Of a DNA stretch of 64,000 bases, positions 26,695-36,320 are shown one piece after another. The stretch lies in contig QWIH01000019.1 of assembly GCA_021405315.1 (NCBI GenBank), positions 1-64,000 on the forward strand. The letters are read 5' to 3'. The position numbers were made by a program, and so were the translations under genes. The notes beneath the pieces are model-generated. The model had not been told where the DNA came from. It did not search any database and saw only the letters and a list, made by a program, of their open reading frames with translations. The first letter of the stretch is position 1. Each line of letters opens with the position of its first letter. This DNA is from Leptolyngbya sp. PLA1 (lineage in GTDB: Bacteria; Planctomycetota; Phycisphaerae; Phycisphaerales; UBA1924).

Positions 26695-27813
26695 CTACCG
26701 GTCCGGCCCGGTCAGCCCCGCAGCCGCCGGGATCTTCCGGCCCACGGACCTGCCCGCCAGGAACTCACGCATCACCCACGCGACCGCTGTCGGCTCCTCC
26801 GCGACCAGCGAGTGCATGCCGTTGGGCACCGCGACGAGCTGGGCGTTGCCAAGTTCCGCGGCGAGCTTGTAGCCCATGGACACGGGCAGCACCTCATCGT
26901 GCACTCCCCAGATGATGAGCGTGGGCACCTTTACGCGGGAATACGTGGCGACGATCGCGTCGATCTTCTCCCAGTCCGGTCGGTCCCCCGCGTACGGCAC
27001 GGCCCGGGCGAGCATCGCCTGCATCGCGCGGCGGCGGTCCCAGTCCGTGAGGATCGCGACCTTCGCGTCCGCGTCCTCGCGCAGCGCCCGCTTCGGGCTC
27101 GCCACCGCCCCGCGGACCCCCGACGCCACCCGGTCGCGCAGCAGCCCCAGCTGCAGCGTGGTCCAGATGCGGACTCCGGACACGCGTGACACCTCCAGCA
27201 GGAGCGGGTGCACCTTCTCCACCGCGACATCCAGCGGTGCCAGCAGCACCAGGTTGTCCACCCGGCTCAGCACGTCGGCGTACTCGCCCGCCAGGCCCGC
27301 GTCCGCGAACATCCGGATGGCGATCGCCCCACCCAGAGAGTGGCCCACCATCACCACGCGCCGCCCCGCCGGCTCCCGCTCGAGATGGGCCCTCACGGCC
27401 TGAAGCACCCGTGCGGCACAGTCCGGCACCGTGTAGGTCAGGGGCGAAACGCGGTCGGGGTCGGGTTTGCCGCTCTCGCCACACCCGGGCAGATCGACCA
27501 GCAGAAGGTCATGATCGGTCACCAGGTCTCCGCCCAGGAACCGCCAGATGGAATGGTCGGCGAACGCGCCGTGGAGGCACACCACCAGGGGGCCGTTGCC
27601 GGACTCTCCGACCCGGTGCAGCGCGAGGTCGATCGCCAGGCCGGACTGGCCCGTCGTGCTCACGAGCGTGGTGTGGTTGCCGCGCTGCCTGTAGGCATCC
27701 GACAGCCTCGCGAGCTCGGGCACGGACGCCTCGCGCGAGAGTGCGGCGTAGTCCCCCGCGCACGCGCCAAGGAACGGGACCAGCGTCAGGATGACCAGCA
27801 GCATCCGGACCAC
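26695..27813 (-). CDS. Alpha/beta hydrolase lipoprotein
   Basis: A 372-residue protein with lipobox LGAC (15-18), so membrane-attached outside the cytoplasm. The hydrolase fold is complete: oxyanion segment VVCLHGAFADHSIWRFL, nucleophile elbow GHSLGG, acid HDEVLP (in IIWGVHDEVLP) and the catalytic His in NGMHSLV. Such proteins are esterases, epoxide hydrolases or haloalkane dehalogenases; the substrate cannot be read. ATG 27813 is used; an internal ATG at 27804 would also keep the signal peptide. It follows the MmgE/PrpD gene on the same strand by 48 bases. Confidence 0.88.
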   Translation of the reverse strand: MVRMLLVILTLVPFLGACAGDYAALSREASVPELARLSDAYRQRGNHTTLVSTTGQSGLAIDLALHRVGESGNGPLVVCLHGAFADHSIWRFLGGDLVTDHDLLLVDLPGCGESGKPDPDRVSPLTYTVPDCAARVLQAVRAHLEREPAGRRVVMVGHSLGGAIAIRMFADAGLAGEYADVLSRVDNLVLLAPLDVAVEKVHPLLLEVSRVSGVRIWTTLQLGLLRDRVASGVRGAVASPKRALREDADAKVAILTDWDRRRAMQAMLARAVPYAGDRPDWEKIDAIVATYSRVKVPTLIIWGVHDEVLPVSMGYKLAAELGNAQLVAVPNGMHSLVAEEPTAVAWVMREFLAGRSVGRKIPAAAGLTGPDR

Positions 27814-27861
27814 GGGACCATACGGTATCGCCCCGGGGCCGGTCCGTGCAACCGGGCGGGC

Positions 27862-29523
27862 CTACTCGTACTGGCCCCGGTCCGCGATGTGGAAGTTCAG
27901 CAGCGAGGCCACCTCCGCCGCGGACTTCGTGTGCAGGTTCGACAGGCGGGCCAGGATTTCCCCCGGCTTGTCGGACGCGAGCTCGCCGAGCTTCTGCCAC
28001 TTGTGCTTCAGCACGTCGTGCAGATCGATGGCGTCGCTCCCCCGGCTGTTGCGGGCGTGGCCCCCGGGGTACATCACCAGCCCGGAGTCGAACACGCTCC
28101 CCTGCTCGTCGGTGATGACCATCGACGTCGGAATGCCGTCCGGGTACTTCGCGTCGTACGCGGGCCCGCCGTGCTCAAAGGACATCTTCGCCATGAGGGC
28201 GCGGGTCAGGTCGTTGTGCAGCGCCGCCGGGGAGAAGTCGTGGGGGAGGAGCATCAGGTCCTTCCAGCCCAGCGGGCCCGACCGTCGGACGGTGCGGATC
28301 TCCAGCGCCTTGCGGAGCATGGTGCACACGAGGAAGAGCATCGAGTGGTCCGCGGACTGCCGGGTCTTGGGGTCGCGCTTCGCCGGATCGCCGATGATCC
28401 CGAACGCCGGCTCGTAGGCCCTCACGACGATCTTGGCGATGCAGTCTCCCGACTGATCGTCGAGGAGGCGGGGGTTCTTGTTCAGCAGGTTGATGAGCCC
28501 CTGCAGCGCGCCCGCCGACTGGTGCTCGTAGAGGCCCAGCTTGAAGTGCATCCCCATGACCGTGAAGTCCGAGCCCGCACGCGAGAGCACCAGGTCAAAG
28601 GGCGAGGCGTACTCCTTCCCCGACTTCGCGTCGGGGATGCCCGTCCCCGCGGATTCGGTCTTCTTGAAGAGCTGCCCCGGCCCCTCGAAGAGGCGGAAGA
28701 TCGCCTCCGGGTTGCGGAAGATGTCTCTGGGGCCCTTGAAGCCCATCATGGAGCGCTTCACGGAGAGCACCGCCGCCTCAGTGGAGATCGCGGCGGAGGC
28801 GCCCTTGCTGTCCGAGAGCTGCTTGCCTGCCCGGATCGCGCGGAACGGGATGTAGTGCGCGATGACCATGCCGATCGCGGACTCGATCTGGTCCGCCGTC
28901 GCGCCCATCATCGCGCCGAACGTCGCCGCCGAGGCCACGGCCCCGTGCACGACGTGGTCGATCTTGTACGACTTGAGCGAGAACACCTCCGCGAGACGCC
29001 CGCGGATCTCGTCGAGCAGGATCATCCCGCGGAGGGCGTACGCGCCGTCGCGGCCCCGGAGCTGGGCCGCCGCGAGCGCCACCGGGTAGAAGTCGTTGTG
29101 CCCGAACTCGCCCGCGCGGTGATGGGCCCGCGTCTCGCTGAAGCCGAAGTTCGTTCCGTTGCTGTCCCATTCCCGCACCGCGGACGAGTTCGCGACGATG
29201 GCCTTCTCCGGCTGCACGTCCTGCGTGCTGCCGAACACCGGCACGCCGGCACGCACCGAGTCGTGCGCCCAGGGGGCCTTGCCGCTGCCCGTCGCGTACA
29301 TCGCCGCCTCGCGCCTCAGCAGCACCGGCGCGTTGGTGTTCAGCGCGATCGCCGACAGCCCGCACAGGCAGGCGTCGGTGTGGAACCAGTTCGTCCGCTC
29401 GAGGACCGCGGCGTCCGGGCGGCCCATGACCTCCGGCGTGTCCGACATGAACTCGATGGCGAACTGACCCAGGCCCAGAGCCTGGTTGGAGTTGGCGGGG
29501 AGCAGCGTCGTCGTCTCGGGCAT
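27862..29523 (-). CDS. MmgE/PrpD family dehydratase
   Basis: A 553-residue protein of the 2-methylcitrate dehydratase superfamily. Family landmarks are DACLCGLSAIALN near the N terminus, the His-rich AHHRAGEFGHNDFYPVALAAA, YKIDHVVHGAVASAATFGAM, IAHYIPFRAIRAGKQLSDSK (the catalytic-loop region), GMHFKLGLYEHQSAGALQG and RQSADHSMLFLV. PrpD acts in propionate breakdown, but this superfamily also covers cis-aconitate decarboxylase and others, so the reaction is not certain. A citrate-synthase-family gene lies 6 kb away. Start ATG 29523; it is longer than typical PrpD (about 480). Confidence 0.88.
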   Translation of the reverse strand: MPETTTLLPANSNQALGLGQFAIEFMSDTPEVMGRPDAAVLERTNWFHTDACLCGLSAIALNTNAPVLLRREAAMYATGSGKAPWAHDSVRAGVPVFGSTQDVQPEKAIVANSSAVREWDSNGTNFGFSETRAHHRAGEFGHNDFYPVALAAAQLRGRDGAYALRGMILLDEIRGRLAEVFSLKSYKIDHVVHGAVASAATFGAMMGATADQIESAIGMVIAHYIPFRAIRAGKQLSDSKGASAAISTEAAVLSVKRSMMGFKGPRDIFRNPEAIFRLFEGPGQLFKKTESAGTGIPDAKSGKEYASPFDLVLSRAGSDFTVMGMHFKLGLYEHQSAGALQGLINLLNKNPRLLDDQSGDCIAKIVVRAYEPAFGIIGDPAKRDPKTRQSADHSMLFLVCTMLRKALEIRTVRRSGPLGWKDLMLLPHDFSPAALHNDLTRALMAKMSFEHGGPAYDAKYPDGIPTSMVITDEQGSVFDSGLVMYPGGHARNSRGSDAIDLHDVLKHKWQKLGELASDKPGEILARLSNLHTKSAAEVASLLNFHIADRGQYE

Positions 29524-29609
29524 GGGCGTCCTCGTGGGTCCTGTTGTGCGGGGAAACCCAAGGGTACGCGTGCCGCCACGGCGTGTGAACCCGGTCGACG
29601 CCGCCGCCG

Positions 29610-31040
29610 CTATCGAATCACCGCGGTCCCGCCCAGATAAGGCCGCAGGGGGGCCGGCACGTTCACCGTGCCGTCCGCGTTCTGGTGAATCTCCAGCAGC
29701 GGGATCAGCACGCGCGGCGAGGCGAGCACCGTGTTGTTCAGCGAGTGGCAGAAGGTCGTCTCGCCCTTGCCACCAGAGCCGCCCGCGCGATACCGCAGGT
29801 TCAGCCGCCGGCACTGGAAGTCGTACAGCCTCGACGCGGAGTGCGTTTCGCCGAACGCGCCCGTGGGGCTCCCGTCCTTCCCGACCTCGCCCCTCCCCGG
29901 CATCCAGGACTCGATGTCCACCATGTCCGCGTTCTTCACGCCCAGGTCCGCGGTGCAGCACTGCAGCAGACGGTGCGGGAGTTCCAGCGAACGCAGCAGT
30001 TCCTCGACATACCCGATCATGGTCCTGTGCCACTCGCGGCTCTGGGCCTCGTCCGCCCGGCAGATCACCACCTGCTCCACCTTGTCGAACTGGTGGATGC
30101 GGTACAGGCCGGCGGTGTCCTTGCCCGCCGCCCCGGCCTCACGCCGGTAGCACGGCGACACCGTGACATACTTCAGGGGCAGGCTCGCCTCGTCGAGGAT
30201 CTCGCCCATGTGCAGGGCCATCAGCCCAACCTCGCCCGTGCCCGTCAGGAACAGGTCGTACCCGCCCCCCCGCGCCGACTCCGGAATGTGATACGCCTGC
30301 TCGCGCCCCGCCGGGAAGAAGCCCGTGCCGACCATGGACTCCTCGCGCACGACCGTCGGCACGCTCATCGCCGTGAATCCGTGCCGCTCCACCATGAAGT
30401 CGATCGCGTACCGCTGCACCGCCATGTGCAGCCTCATCCCCATGCCGGTGAGCACGTACGAGCGGCTGCCCGCCATCTTCACGCCCCGCTCGAAGTCGCA
30501 CAGCCTCAGATCACGCACCAGTTCCAGGTGCGTCTTGGGCTTGAAGCCCTTGTTCGCCTCGAACGGGCGCGTCGTGTCAAAGCCGTTTGGAAGGAGCGCC
30601 GACGCCGGCGCGTTCCACCGCCGGATCTCGATGTTGTCCTCGCTCGACTCACCGGCGGGCACGTCCGGGTCCGGGGGCAGGGGCACCTGCAGCAGCAGCT
30701 CCATGAGCTGGGGCTCCAGCGCCTGCACCTGCGCATCCAGGTCCTGCGCCGCGGCCTTCAGCGCCGCGGGTTTCGCCGAGAGCGCATCGATCTCCTTCTG
30801 GATCGCCGCCGCCGCGTCCCCCTGGGCCGTCCTGAGCTGCCCCTTCAGCTTTCCGATCTGAGGGCCGGACTCCTTCGCGAGGCGGTTCTGCTCCGCGCGC
30901 AGCCGCTCCAGCTCCGTCTGGGCCGCCCGCTTCTGTTCGTCGAGGGCCAGCAGACGCGCGACATCGACGTTCACCTTCTTGGCCTTGGCGCCCGCGATGA
31001 ATCGTGCGGGGTTTTCACGCAGAGACTTGAGATCGATCAT
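29610..31040 (-). CDS. serS: Seryl-tRNA synthetase
   Basis: A 476-residue class II synthetase charging tRNA-Ser. Residues 1-110 form the long coiled-coil arm (LRENPARFIAGAKAK onward). The core follows: motif 2 within SPCYRREAGAAGKDTAGLYR with HQFDKVEQV, and motif 3 in the C-terminal ALPPL-like region, here NNTVLASPRVLIPLLEIHQN. Class II motif 1 lies around MAGSRSYVLTGMG. Slightly longer than the usual ~425. Start ATG 31040. No operon partner is obvious; the MmgE/PrpD gene follows after 86 bases. Confidence 0.96.
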   Translation of the reverse strand: MIDLKSLRENPARFIAGAKAKKVNVDVARLLALDEQKRAAQTELERLRAEQNRLAKESGPQIGKLKGQLRTAQGDAAAAIQKEIDALSAKPAALKAAAQDLDAQVQALEPQLMELLLQVPLPPDPDVPAGESSEDNIEIRRWNAPASALLPNGFDTTRPFEANKGFKPKTHLELVRDLRLCDFERGVKMAGSRSYVLTGMGMRLHMAVQRYAIDFMVERHGFTAMSVPTVVREESMVGTGFFPAGREQAYHIPESARGGGYDLFLTGTGEVGLMALHMGEILDEASLPLKYVTVSPCYRREAGAAGKDTAGLYRIHQFDKVEQVVICRADEAQSREWHRTMIGYVEELLRSLELPHRLLQCCTADLGVKNADMVDIESWMPGRGEVGKDGSPTGAFGETHSASRLYDFQCRRLNLRYRAGGSGGKGETTFCHSLNNTVLASPRVLIPLLEIHQNADGTVNVPAPLRPYLGGTAVIR

Positions 31041-31081
31041 GGGGGGGAGTCTAGGGGTCCGGGTTCCCCTTCATCACCCGC

Positions 31082-31474
31082 TTACCGGGCAGTGGCGACC
31101 AGCCCGCGCGGGACGGAGCCACCCTCGGGAGCCTGCGCCCACGTGCGGGACGGCCGCTCCAGCGCCGAAAGCTCGCGGCTCAGCATCGCGCGGGCCGTGC
31201 TCGCCCGGGGAGACTCCGGCTCGCACGACAGCGCCGCCAGCCTCAGACGCAGAACCTCGAGCCGGTCCGCGTCCACGTAGGTGCAGACGCACTCCGGGGC
31301 GGGGGCCACCACGGCGGTGGAGCTCGCGGCGGGCATGGACACTCGCGATCCCTCGCCCAGCGTCGACGCCCGGTGTGCCGCCCACACCACCGGCATCGCA
31401 GCCACCACCGCGACGCACGCGAGGAATCGGGCGATCGAGGCGTTGGAGAACACGATGGACTGGCTGGTGGTCAC
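31082..31474 (-). CDS. Small hypothetical exported protein
   Basis: A 130-residue protein with one hydrophobic N-terminal segment (IARFLACVAVVAAMPVVWAA, about 12-31), an ECVCTYVDADRL stretch with two Cys, and an Arg/Ser-rich helix LSRELSALERPSR. The start is GTG 31474, with GGAG 8 bases upstream; longer starts would run into the FHA-GspE gene on the other strand. It ends 42 bases before serS. No family is recognised and its reality rests on the signal-like segment and the ribosome binding site. Confidence 0.5.
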   Translation of the reverse strand: MTTSQSIVFSNASIARFLACVAVVAAMPVVWAAHRASTLGEGSRVSMPAASSTAVVAPAPECVCTYVDADRLEVLRLRLAALSCEPESPRASTARAMLSRELSALERPSRTWAQAPEGGSVPRGLVATAR

Positions 31475-31613
31475 GGGAGGGGCTCCGGGGTGGGCGTTCA
31501 GGGGACTGTTTCTGAACGCCGGGACCCCGGCCAACTCACGCCCGGCAACGCATTTTTTTCCAGCTTCCAATCCGATCTGCGGCCGGATGGCCCGCTCCCG
31601 GTACCATCCGCCC

Positions 31614-33290
31614 ATGACGACCCACCGGCTCACCCCCATCCGAGGCCAGGCAAAGCAGGTGACGCTCGGCGGGCGGGTCACCATCGGCCGCAGCCCGGAG
31701 TGCACCATCCCCATTCTGGATGAACGGGCCAGCCGCCAGCACTGCGTCCTCTCCGCGGACAGCCAGGGCGTCTGGACCGTCCGAGACCTCGGGTCTCGCA
31801 ACGGCACCAAGGTGAACGACAGGAAGATCACGGAGTCCGTCCTGGTCCCGGGGGACGTGCTCAAGGTGGGTTCCCACGAGTTCCTTTTCGAACGCGACGG
31901 TCACGCCCCCGCCAGCCCCGACGACACCAATGCCGAGGAGACCTACCACGTCGGGAGCGGGCTGCAGCAGGCGATCAACGCCGCCTCCATCGACCTTCGA
32001 GAGAGCGAGGTTGTCGGCTGGGTCTTCGAACTCTCTACCCTGCTCGCCAACCTACCCCCGCGCGACGCATTCCCCGAGAACGTCTCCATCATCGACGCCA
32101 ACGGCAAGCCAACCGACGTGCTCGCCGGCGCCAGCGACGGGCCCAACGCCGTCCGCCTCCTGCTCCAACTCTCCAGCAAGGCCCGCGCCACCGACATCCA
32201 CGTCGAGCCCAAGGGCGATACCCATCTCGTCCGCCTCCGCGTCGACGGCGAGATGGTGCAGGTCATGGATCTGCCCCGGCGCGTCGGAGAGCTCATCTTC
32301 GGCGTCGTCAAGGCCGCATGCCAGATGACCGTCGCCGGCCGAGACTCCGTGCAGGAAGGCCACTTCTCCGTGGTCTTCCCCGACCGCCGCACCGAGAACC
32401 GCGTCAGCTTCACCCCCACGGTCCACGGCCAGAAGCTCGTCGTCCGCGTGCTTGACCAGAAGGGCCAGCCCGGCTCCATGCACGATCTCGGCATGCTCCC
32501 GTACATGTTCGAACGCGTCCAGCGGGCCTGCCAGCAGGATACCGGCATGATCCTCGCCTGCGGACCCACCGGCTCCGGAAAGACCACCACCCTCTACAAC
32601 GCCATCCGAGCCATCGACCGCACCACGCGCAACGTCGTCACCATCGAGGACCCCGTCGAGTACCAGCTCGACCACGTCACCCAGATCCCCGTCGACGACA
32701 ACAAGGGGAACTCCTTCGGCGGGCTCCTCCGAAGCGTCCTGCGGCAGGATCCCGACGTGATCCTCGTCGGCGAGATCCGCGACGAGGAGACCGCCCGCGT
32801 CGGCATGCAGGCCGCGCTCACCGGCCATCTCGTCTTCTCCACCGTCCACAGCAAGGAGAGCATCTCCGCGGTCTTTCGCCTCCTCGACCTCAAGGTCGAG
32901 CCCTACCTCGTCGCCAACTCGCTGGACCTCATCATCGCGCAGCGGCTCGTCCGCGTGCTCTGCGAGAACTGCCGACAGGAGGTTCCCGTGCCCCCGGGCA
33001 CCGCCGCCCGGATGGGCAAGTGGCTCGGGGGCAAGACGACGATGTTCGCTGCCACCGGCTGCTCGCGCTGTCTGCGCACGGGCTACCGGGGCCGTCGCGC
33101 GCTGTTCGAGCTCCTTGACTTCAACGACGAGCTGCGCGACATCGTGCTCACCAAGCCCTCGATCTCGGGAATGAAGCGCGTCATCGAGGCCGGTCTGTTC
33201 ACGACGATCCAGCAGTTCGGCTGGCGACTCGTCGCCGAGGGGGTGACCAGCCTCGACGAGGTCGATCGGGTCGCGGGGGGGGCGGGATGA
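31614..33290 (+). CDS. GspE/PilB-type secretion ATPase with N-terminal FHA domain
   Basis: A 558-residue hexameric ATPase of type II secretion or type IV pilus machines. Residues 1-95 are an FHA phosphothreonine-binding domain (GR 25-26, SRQH 40-43, SRNGT 61-65). The usual MshEN N-domain is absent. The ATPase half has SSKARATDIHVEPK (about 187-200), Walker A GPTGSGKTT (317-325), the Asp box TIEDPVEY, Walker B VILVGEIRDEETA (about 382-394), the His box TGHLVFSTVHS and a tetracysteine zinc site (Cys450, 453, 483, 486). The FHA fusion suggests assembly controlled by a Ser/Thr kinase. No other secretion gene is nearby. Confidence 0.92.
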   Translation: MTTHRLTPIRGQAKQVTLGGRVTIGRSPECTIPILDERASRQHCVLSADSQGVWTVRDLGSRNGTKVNDRKITESVLVPGDVLKVGSHEFLFERDGHAPASPDDTNAEETYHVGSGLQQAINAASIDLRESEVVGWVFELSTLLANLPPRDAFPENVSIIDANGKPTDVLAGASDGPNAVRLLLQLSSKARATDIHVEPKGDTHLVRLRVDGEMVQVMDLPRRVGELIFGVVKAACQMTVAGRDSVQEGHFSVVFPDRRTENRVSFTPTVHGQKLVVRVLDQKGQPGSMHDLGMLPYMFERVQRACQQDTGMILACGPTGSGKTTTLYNAIRAIDRTTRNVVTIEDPVEYQLDHVTQIPVDDNKGNSFGGLLRSVLRQDPDVILVGEIRDEETARVGMQAALTGHLVFSTVHSKESISAVFRLLDLKVEPYLVANSLDLIIAQRLVRVLCENCRQEVPVPPGTAARMGKWLGGKTTMFAATGCSRCLRTGYRGRRALFELLDFNDELRDIVLTKPSISGMKRVIEAGLFTTIQQFGWRLVAEGVTSLDEVDRVAGGAG

Positions 33291-33297
33291 GCCCGGC

Positions 33298-35214
33298 CTA
33301 ACCCAGCACCGGAAGCCGGACCCGGCGTGCGGGCCCGCCCGCATCAGCAGCGGGTCCGGGTGCGCCGCCGCCCGACACCCACAGTTCCAGCCACGCGCGC
33401 AGCGTCTCGGGCGATGTAGGGTGCTCGAAGGGAACGGCGCTCACGATCTCCTTTCCGTCCGTCGCCAGAAGCCCCTCCCGGACCATGCTCCCGAGACTCG
33501 CGGAGACCTCCGCCGGTTCAACGCCCGGGAGGCCGGCGAACTCCGATTCGAGCGCCTCGGGCGTGGTGACCTCGTCCAGACGTACAAGAAGCACCGACTC
33601 CGTCAGCGTCAGCGTCCGCGGCGGTTCAGAATCCGCGCTCACCTCGACGAACCCGGGTCCGAGACGCGCAACTCGGCGCGCGGGCGCGTCGATCCACTCG
33701 CGCAGCGCCTCATCCAGCCGCGCCCGTGCGTCGACAAGGCCGGGGGAGATCTCCTCGTCCCTCTCGAAGAAGTATGCAAGCCGCGACGTGTCCACCCACC
33801 CCTCCGGAAACAGGTGCGAATAGAACCACGCCGGACGCACGTTCCGCAGCCCGAATCGGTCGGGCGAGGCGAAGTACGGGGAGAAGCGGTGCACCTGCAC
33901 CACCGACGAGGTGCCCGAGGGCGGCGGCAGGTGCCGCAGCCGCCGCGCCAGGTCCGTCATCCCGCGGTAGTCCTCCTCAGTCTCCCCCGGGAACCCGCAG
34001 AGAATGTTGTAGCTCGGCGTGATGCCGAACTCCGCAAAGAGGCGCAGCGCCTGGACGATGCGCATCGCGGAGATGCCCTTTCCCATCAGCCTCAGCACGT
34101 GCGAGGAGAGGCTCTCGACGCCGGGCTGCACCCAGCGGATCCCCGCCGACGCCAGCGCCGCAACCTGCGCTCGCTTCAGGTTGGCCTTGATCTCGTAGAA
34201 GAGCCGGAGGTGCGTGGGCTCCGCCGCGAGGCCGGGCAGAAGGTCTTCGTACGCCCGGTGGTCGAGGATGTTGTCCGCCGCGAGCAGCCGAGTCTGACGG
34301 TGCTCCCGCGTGAGCGTGCGCACCTCGTGAAGCACACGCCCCGGTGACTTGCGCCGAAAGGCCATGCCCTCGTTGTTCAGCCCGCAGAACGTGCAATGGC
34401 TCTTCTGCCCCCACCAGCAGCCCCTCGCGGACTCGAAGGGCAGCCCCTCGAACGGCGCCGGCCCGCCCGCGGTCCTCCAGCTCCCGCGCCGCGCGAAGTA
34501 GTCGGAGTAGTCCGGGACTGGAAGCGAATCGAGATCATGCACCAGGGGAGCCGACGCCCGCTGCACGCCCCGCGACGCCACCCCGGGCACCCCGTGGGCC
34601 GGCTCTCCGAGGCGCCGGGCCTCCAGGAACGCCGGAAACGCCTCGTCCGCCTCCCCGGTGAACACCGCGTCGACAAACCCCGCCGCGACGCGCGATACTT
34701 CCAGCCCCATCGCGCCGTGCACGCAGCCGCCGCCGAGCACCACCGGCACGTCCGGCGCACGCGTCTTGATCTCCGCCGCGATCGCAAGGCTTGCCATGGT
34801 CTGATTGAAGGTGCAACTGAAGCCCACCACCCCCGGGCCCCGCGCGAGCACCGTCTCCGCGGCCCGGGCGACAAACGCCCGCACAGGCCCGTCACGGAGC
34901 GATCGGAGCGTCAACGCCTGCGCTTCATCCCCGCGGCACCAGCGCTCGATCATCGCGTCGGATTTCACCGCCGCCGGCCCGTGAAGCGTCGCGGCGAACA
35001 GGTGCTCCGAGAGCCCGAAGAGCCCCGGCTGTGTCGCGAAGTGTTCGTACAACTCGGTCCCCAGCGACTCGGCAAAGTCCATGTTCAGGTAGAGCAGGGA
35101 CGCCGGGAATCCCACCCTGGCCGCGATGGCCTTCATGAGGCTCACGCCGAGCCCGGGGCGGCTCGTCGACGCCCACGGTGCCATGACCAGTACCACGGGT
35201 CTGTCGGTTCGCAT
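33298..35214 (-). CDS. RiPP-maturation-type radical SAM protein (cobalamin-binding-like N domain)
   Basis: A 638-residue protein. Residues 1-200 form a B12-binding-like Rossmann domain (VLVMAPWASTSRPGLGVSLM, then VVGFSCTFNQTMASLAIA and VPVVLGGGCVHGAMG). The radical SAM core follows, with the cluster motif ESARGCWWGQKSHCTFCGLN (261-280): Cys266-x7-Cys274-x2-Cys277. The RGCWWG...HCTFCGLN signature is what I know from the family called ribosomal peptide maturation radical SAM protein 1. The C-terminal ~200 residues are a winged-helix-like segment. Start ATG 35214, three bases after the stop of the upstream radical SAM gene. Substrate is inferred to be the peptide at 36321-36551. Confidence 0.88.
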   Translation of the reverse strand: MRTDRPVVLVMAPWASTSRPGLGVSLMKAIAARVGFPASLLYLNMDFAESLGTELYEHFATQPGLFGLSEHLFAATLHGPAAVKSDAMIERWCRGDEAQALTLRSLRDGPVRAFVARAAETVLARGPGVVGFSCTFNQTMASLAIAAEIKTRAPDVPVVLGGGCVHGAMGLEVSRVAAGFVDAVFTGEADEAFPAFLEARRLGEPAHGVPGVASRGVQRASAPLVHDLDSLPVPDYSDYFARRGSWRTAGGPAPFEGLPFESARGCWWGQKSHCTFCGLNNEGMAFRRKSPGRVLHEVRTLTREHRQTRLLAADNILDHRAYEDLLPGLAAEPTHLRLFYEIKANLKRAQVAALASAGIRWVQPGVESLSSHVLRLMGKGISAMRIVQALRLFAEFGITPSYNILCGFPGETEEDYRGMTDLARRLRHLPPPSGTSSVVQVHRFSPYFASPDRFGLRNVRPAWFYSHLFPEGWVDTSRLAYFFERDEEISPGLVDARARLDEALREWIDAPARRVARLGPGFVEVSADSEPPRTLTLTESVLLVRLDEVTTPEALESEFAGLPGVEPAEVSASLGSMVREGLLATDGKEIVSAVPFEHPTSPETLRAWLELWVSGGGAPGPAADAGGPARRVRLPVLG

Positions 35215-35217
35215 GGC

Positions 35218-36318
35218 TTAGTCCGCCGAGAGCAGCGACGCCGCCTCGAGTCGCAGCGCCTCATCAGCCCAGGGCTCATCGAAGTGATCGAGCAGGGCCG
35301 CCGCAACCCGCACCTTGTGTTCCAGACGGTTCGACCGCGCGCGTGCAGACGCCGCCACGCCAGGGTCGGTGACGAGCCCAACGCACAGGTCGCAGGCTCT
35401 GCGACGCAGCAGCCGATCCACGTCCACGCCGTCCCGGTGAGCCCAGTCCACCACCAGTTCAAAGCCCCACAGTCGAACCGTCTGGAGAAGCCAGTCCGTG
35501 CGCCACCGCCCGAGCATCCTGACCAGCGGTTCACGGAACGCGTCCCCGTACCACAGCGGGTGTGTCCGCGCCTCGTGCGATAGCGGCGCGCAGCACGCGG
35601 CTCCGGCGCCGTCCGCTCGGATCAACAGCCCCGTCGTCGGGCACGGCTCGCGCGCATAGCTGCGCGAGTCGGCGCCGACGGATACCGCCACCAGTTTCCC
35701 CCGCCCGACGGGCCCGATCGGCTGAAAGGCCATCCGCCGCCCGGCGAAGCGGTGCGCCCGATCGATAAGCCGCGCGTCCTCGAGGCCCATCGGCTCGTGG
35801 TGCGCGATCCGCAGCAGGGGCTGCTTCCCCGCCTCACCCAGCCTCTCGAACGCGCGCCGGACCTGGTCGAGCGAGACGAACGGCAGGTGATACACATCCG
35901 TTGAGATGTCCCAGCGGTCCACCGCTCCGAACTGCTCGATCGTGCGACGCGCGCCACCGTCCGACGCCGCCCAGTGCGCCGCGGTCACCATGCCCGTCAC
36001 CATCCCCGCGGCCTTCGCGGCGGCCGCCACGCGCGGGACGAACTCGCGTGCCAGTGTCGGCTCACCCCCCGTGAAGTCGACAAACCGCACGCCCGCACGA
36101 CCCAACTCCTCCATCTGCGCCGCGACGCGCTCCGCGAACGCGGCCCTCCAGGTCGTGTGGGACAAGTCCGGCGAGGCCGACACGCTGCAGTGCCCGCATC
36201 TCAGCGGGCACGCGGATGTCACCGAAAAGCCCAGCCGCCGGGACGACAGCGACTGGGCCTCGTGGAAGTTCGCCGCCGTTCGCGGCTCCGAGAAGGGTTC
36301 GATCTCCCCCGTGCGCAT
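35218..36318 (-). CDS. Radical SAM protein of the peptide-modification operon
   Basis: A 366-residue radical SAM enzyme with Cys37-x3-Cys41-x2-Cys44 (TSACPLRCGHC) and the SAM-binding FTGGEPTL. The C-terminal third has further Cys residues (EPCPTTG, GAACCAPL, RRACDLCVGL) that may hold an auxiliary Fe-S cluster as in SPASM or twitch domains; the spacing does not match a classical SPASM exactly. It starts two bases after the stop of the small peptide gene (TGACCATG) and ends three bases before the second radical SAM gene. Reaction unknown; a peptide side-chain crosslink or epimerisation would be typical of such pairs. Confidence 0.85.
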   Translation of the reverse strand: MRTGEIEPFSEPRTAANFHEAQSLSSRRLGFSVTSACPLRCGHCSVSASPDLSHTTWRAAFAERVAAQMEELGRAGVRFVDFTGGEPTLAREFVPRVAAAAKAAGMVTGMVTAAHWAASDGGARRTIEQFGAVDRWDISTDVYHLPFVSLDQVRRAFERLGEAGKQPLLRIAHHEPMGLEDARLIDRAHRFAGRRMAFQPIGPVGRGKLVAVSVGADSRSYAREPCPTTGLLIRADGAGAACCAPLSHEARTHPLWYGDAFREPLVRMLGRWRTDWLLQTVRLWGFELVVDWAHRDGVDVDRLLRRRACDLCVGLVTDPGVAASARARSNRLEHKVRVAAALLDHFDEPWADEALRLEAASLLSAD

Positions 36319-36320
36319 GG

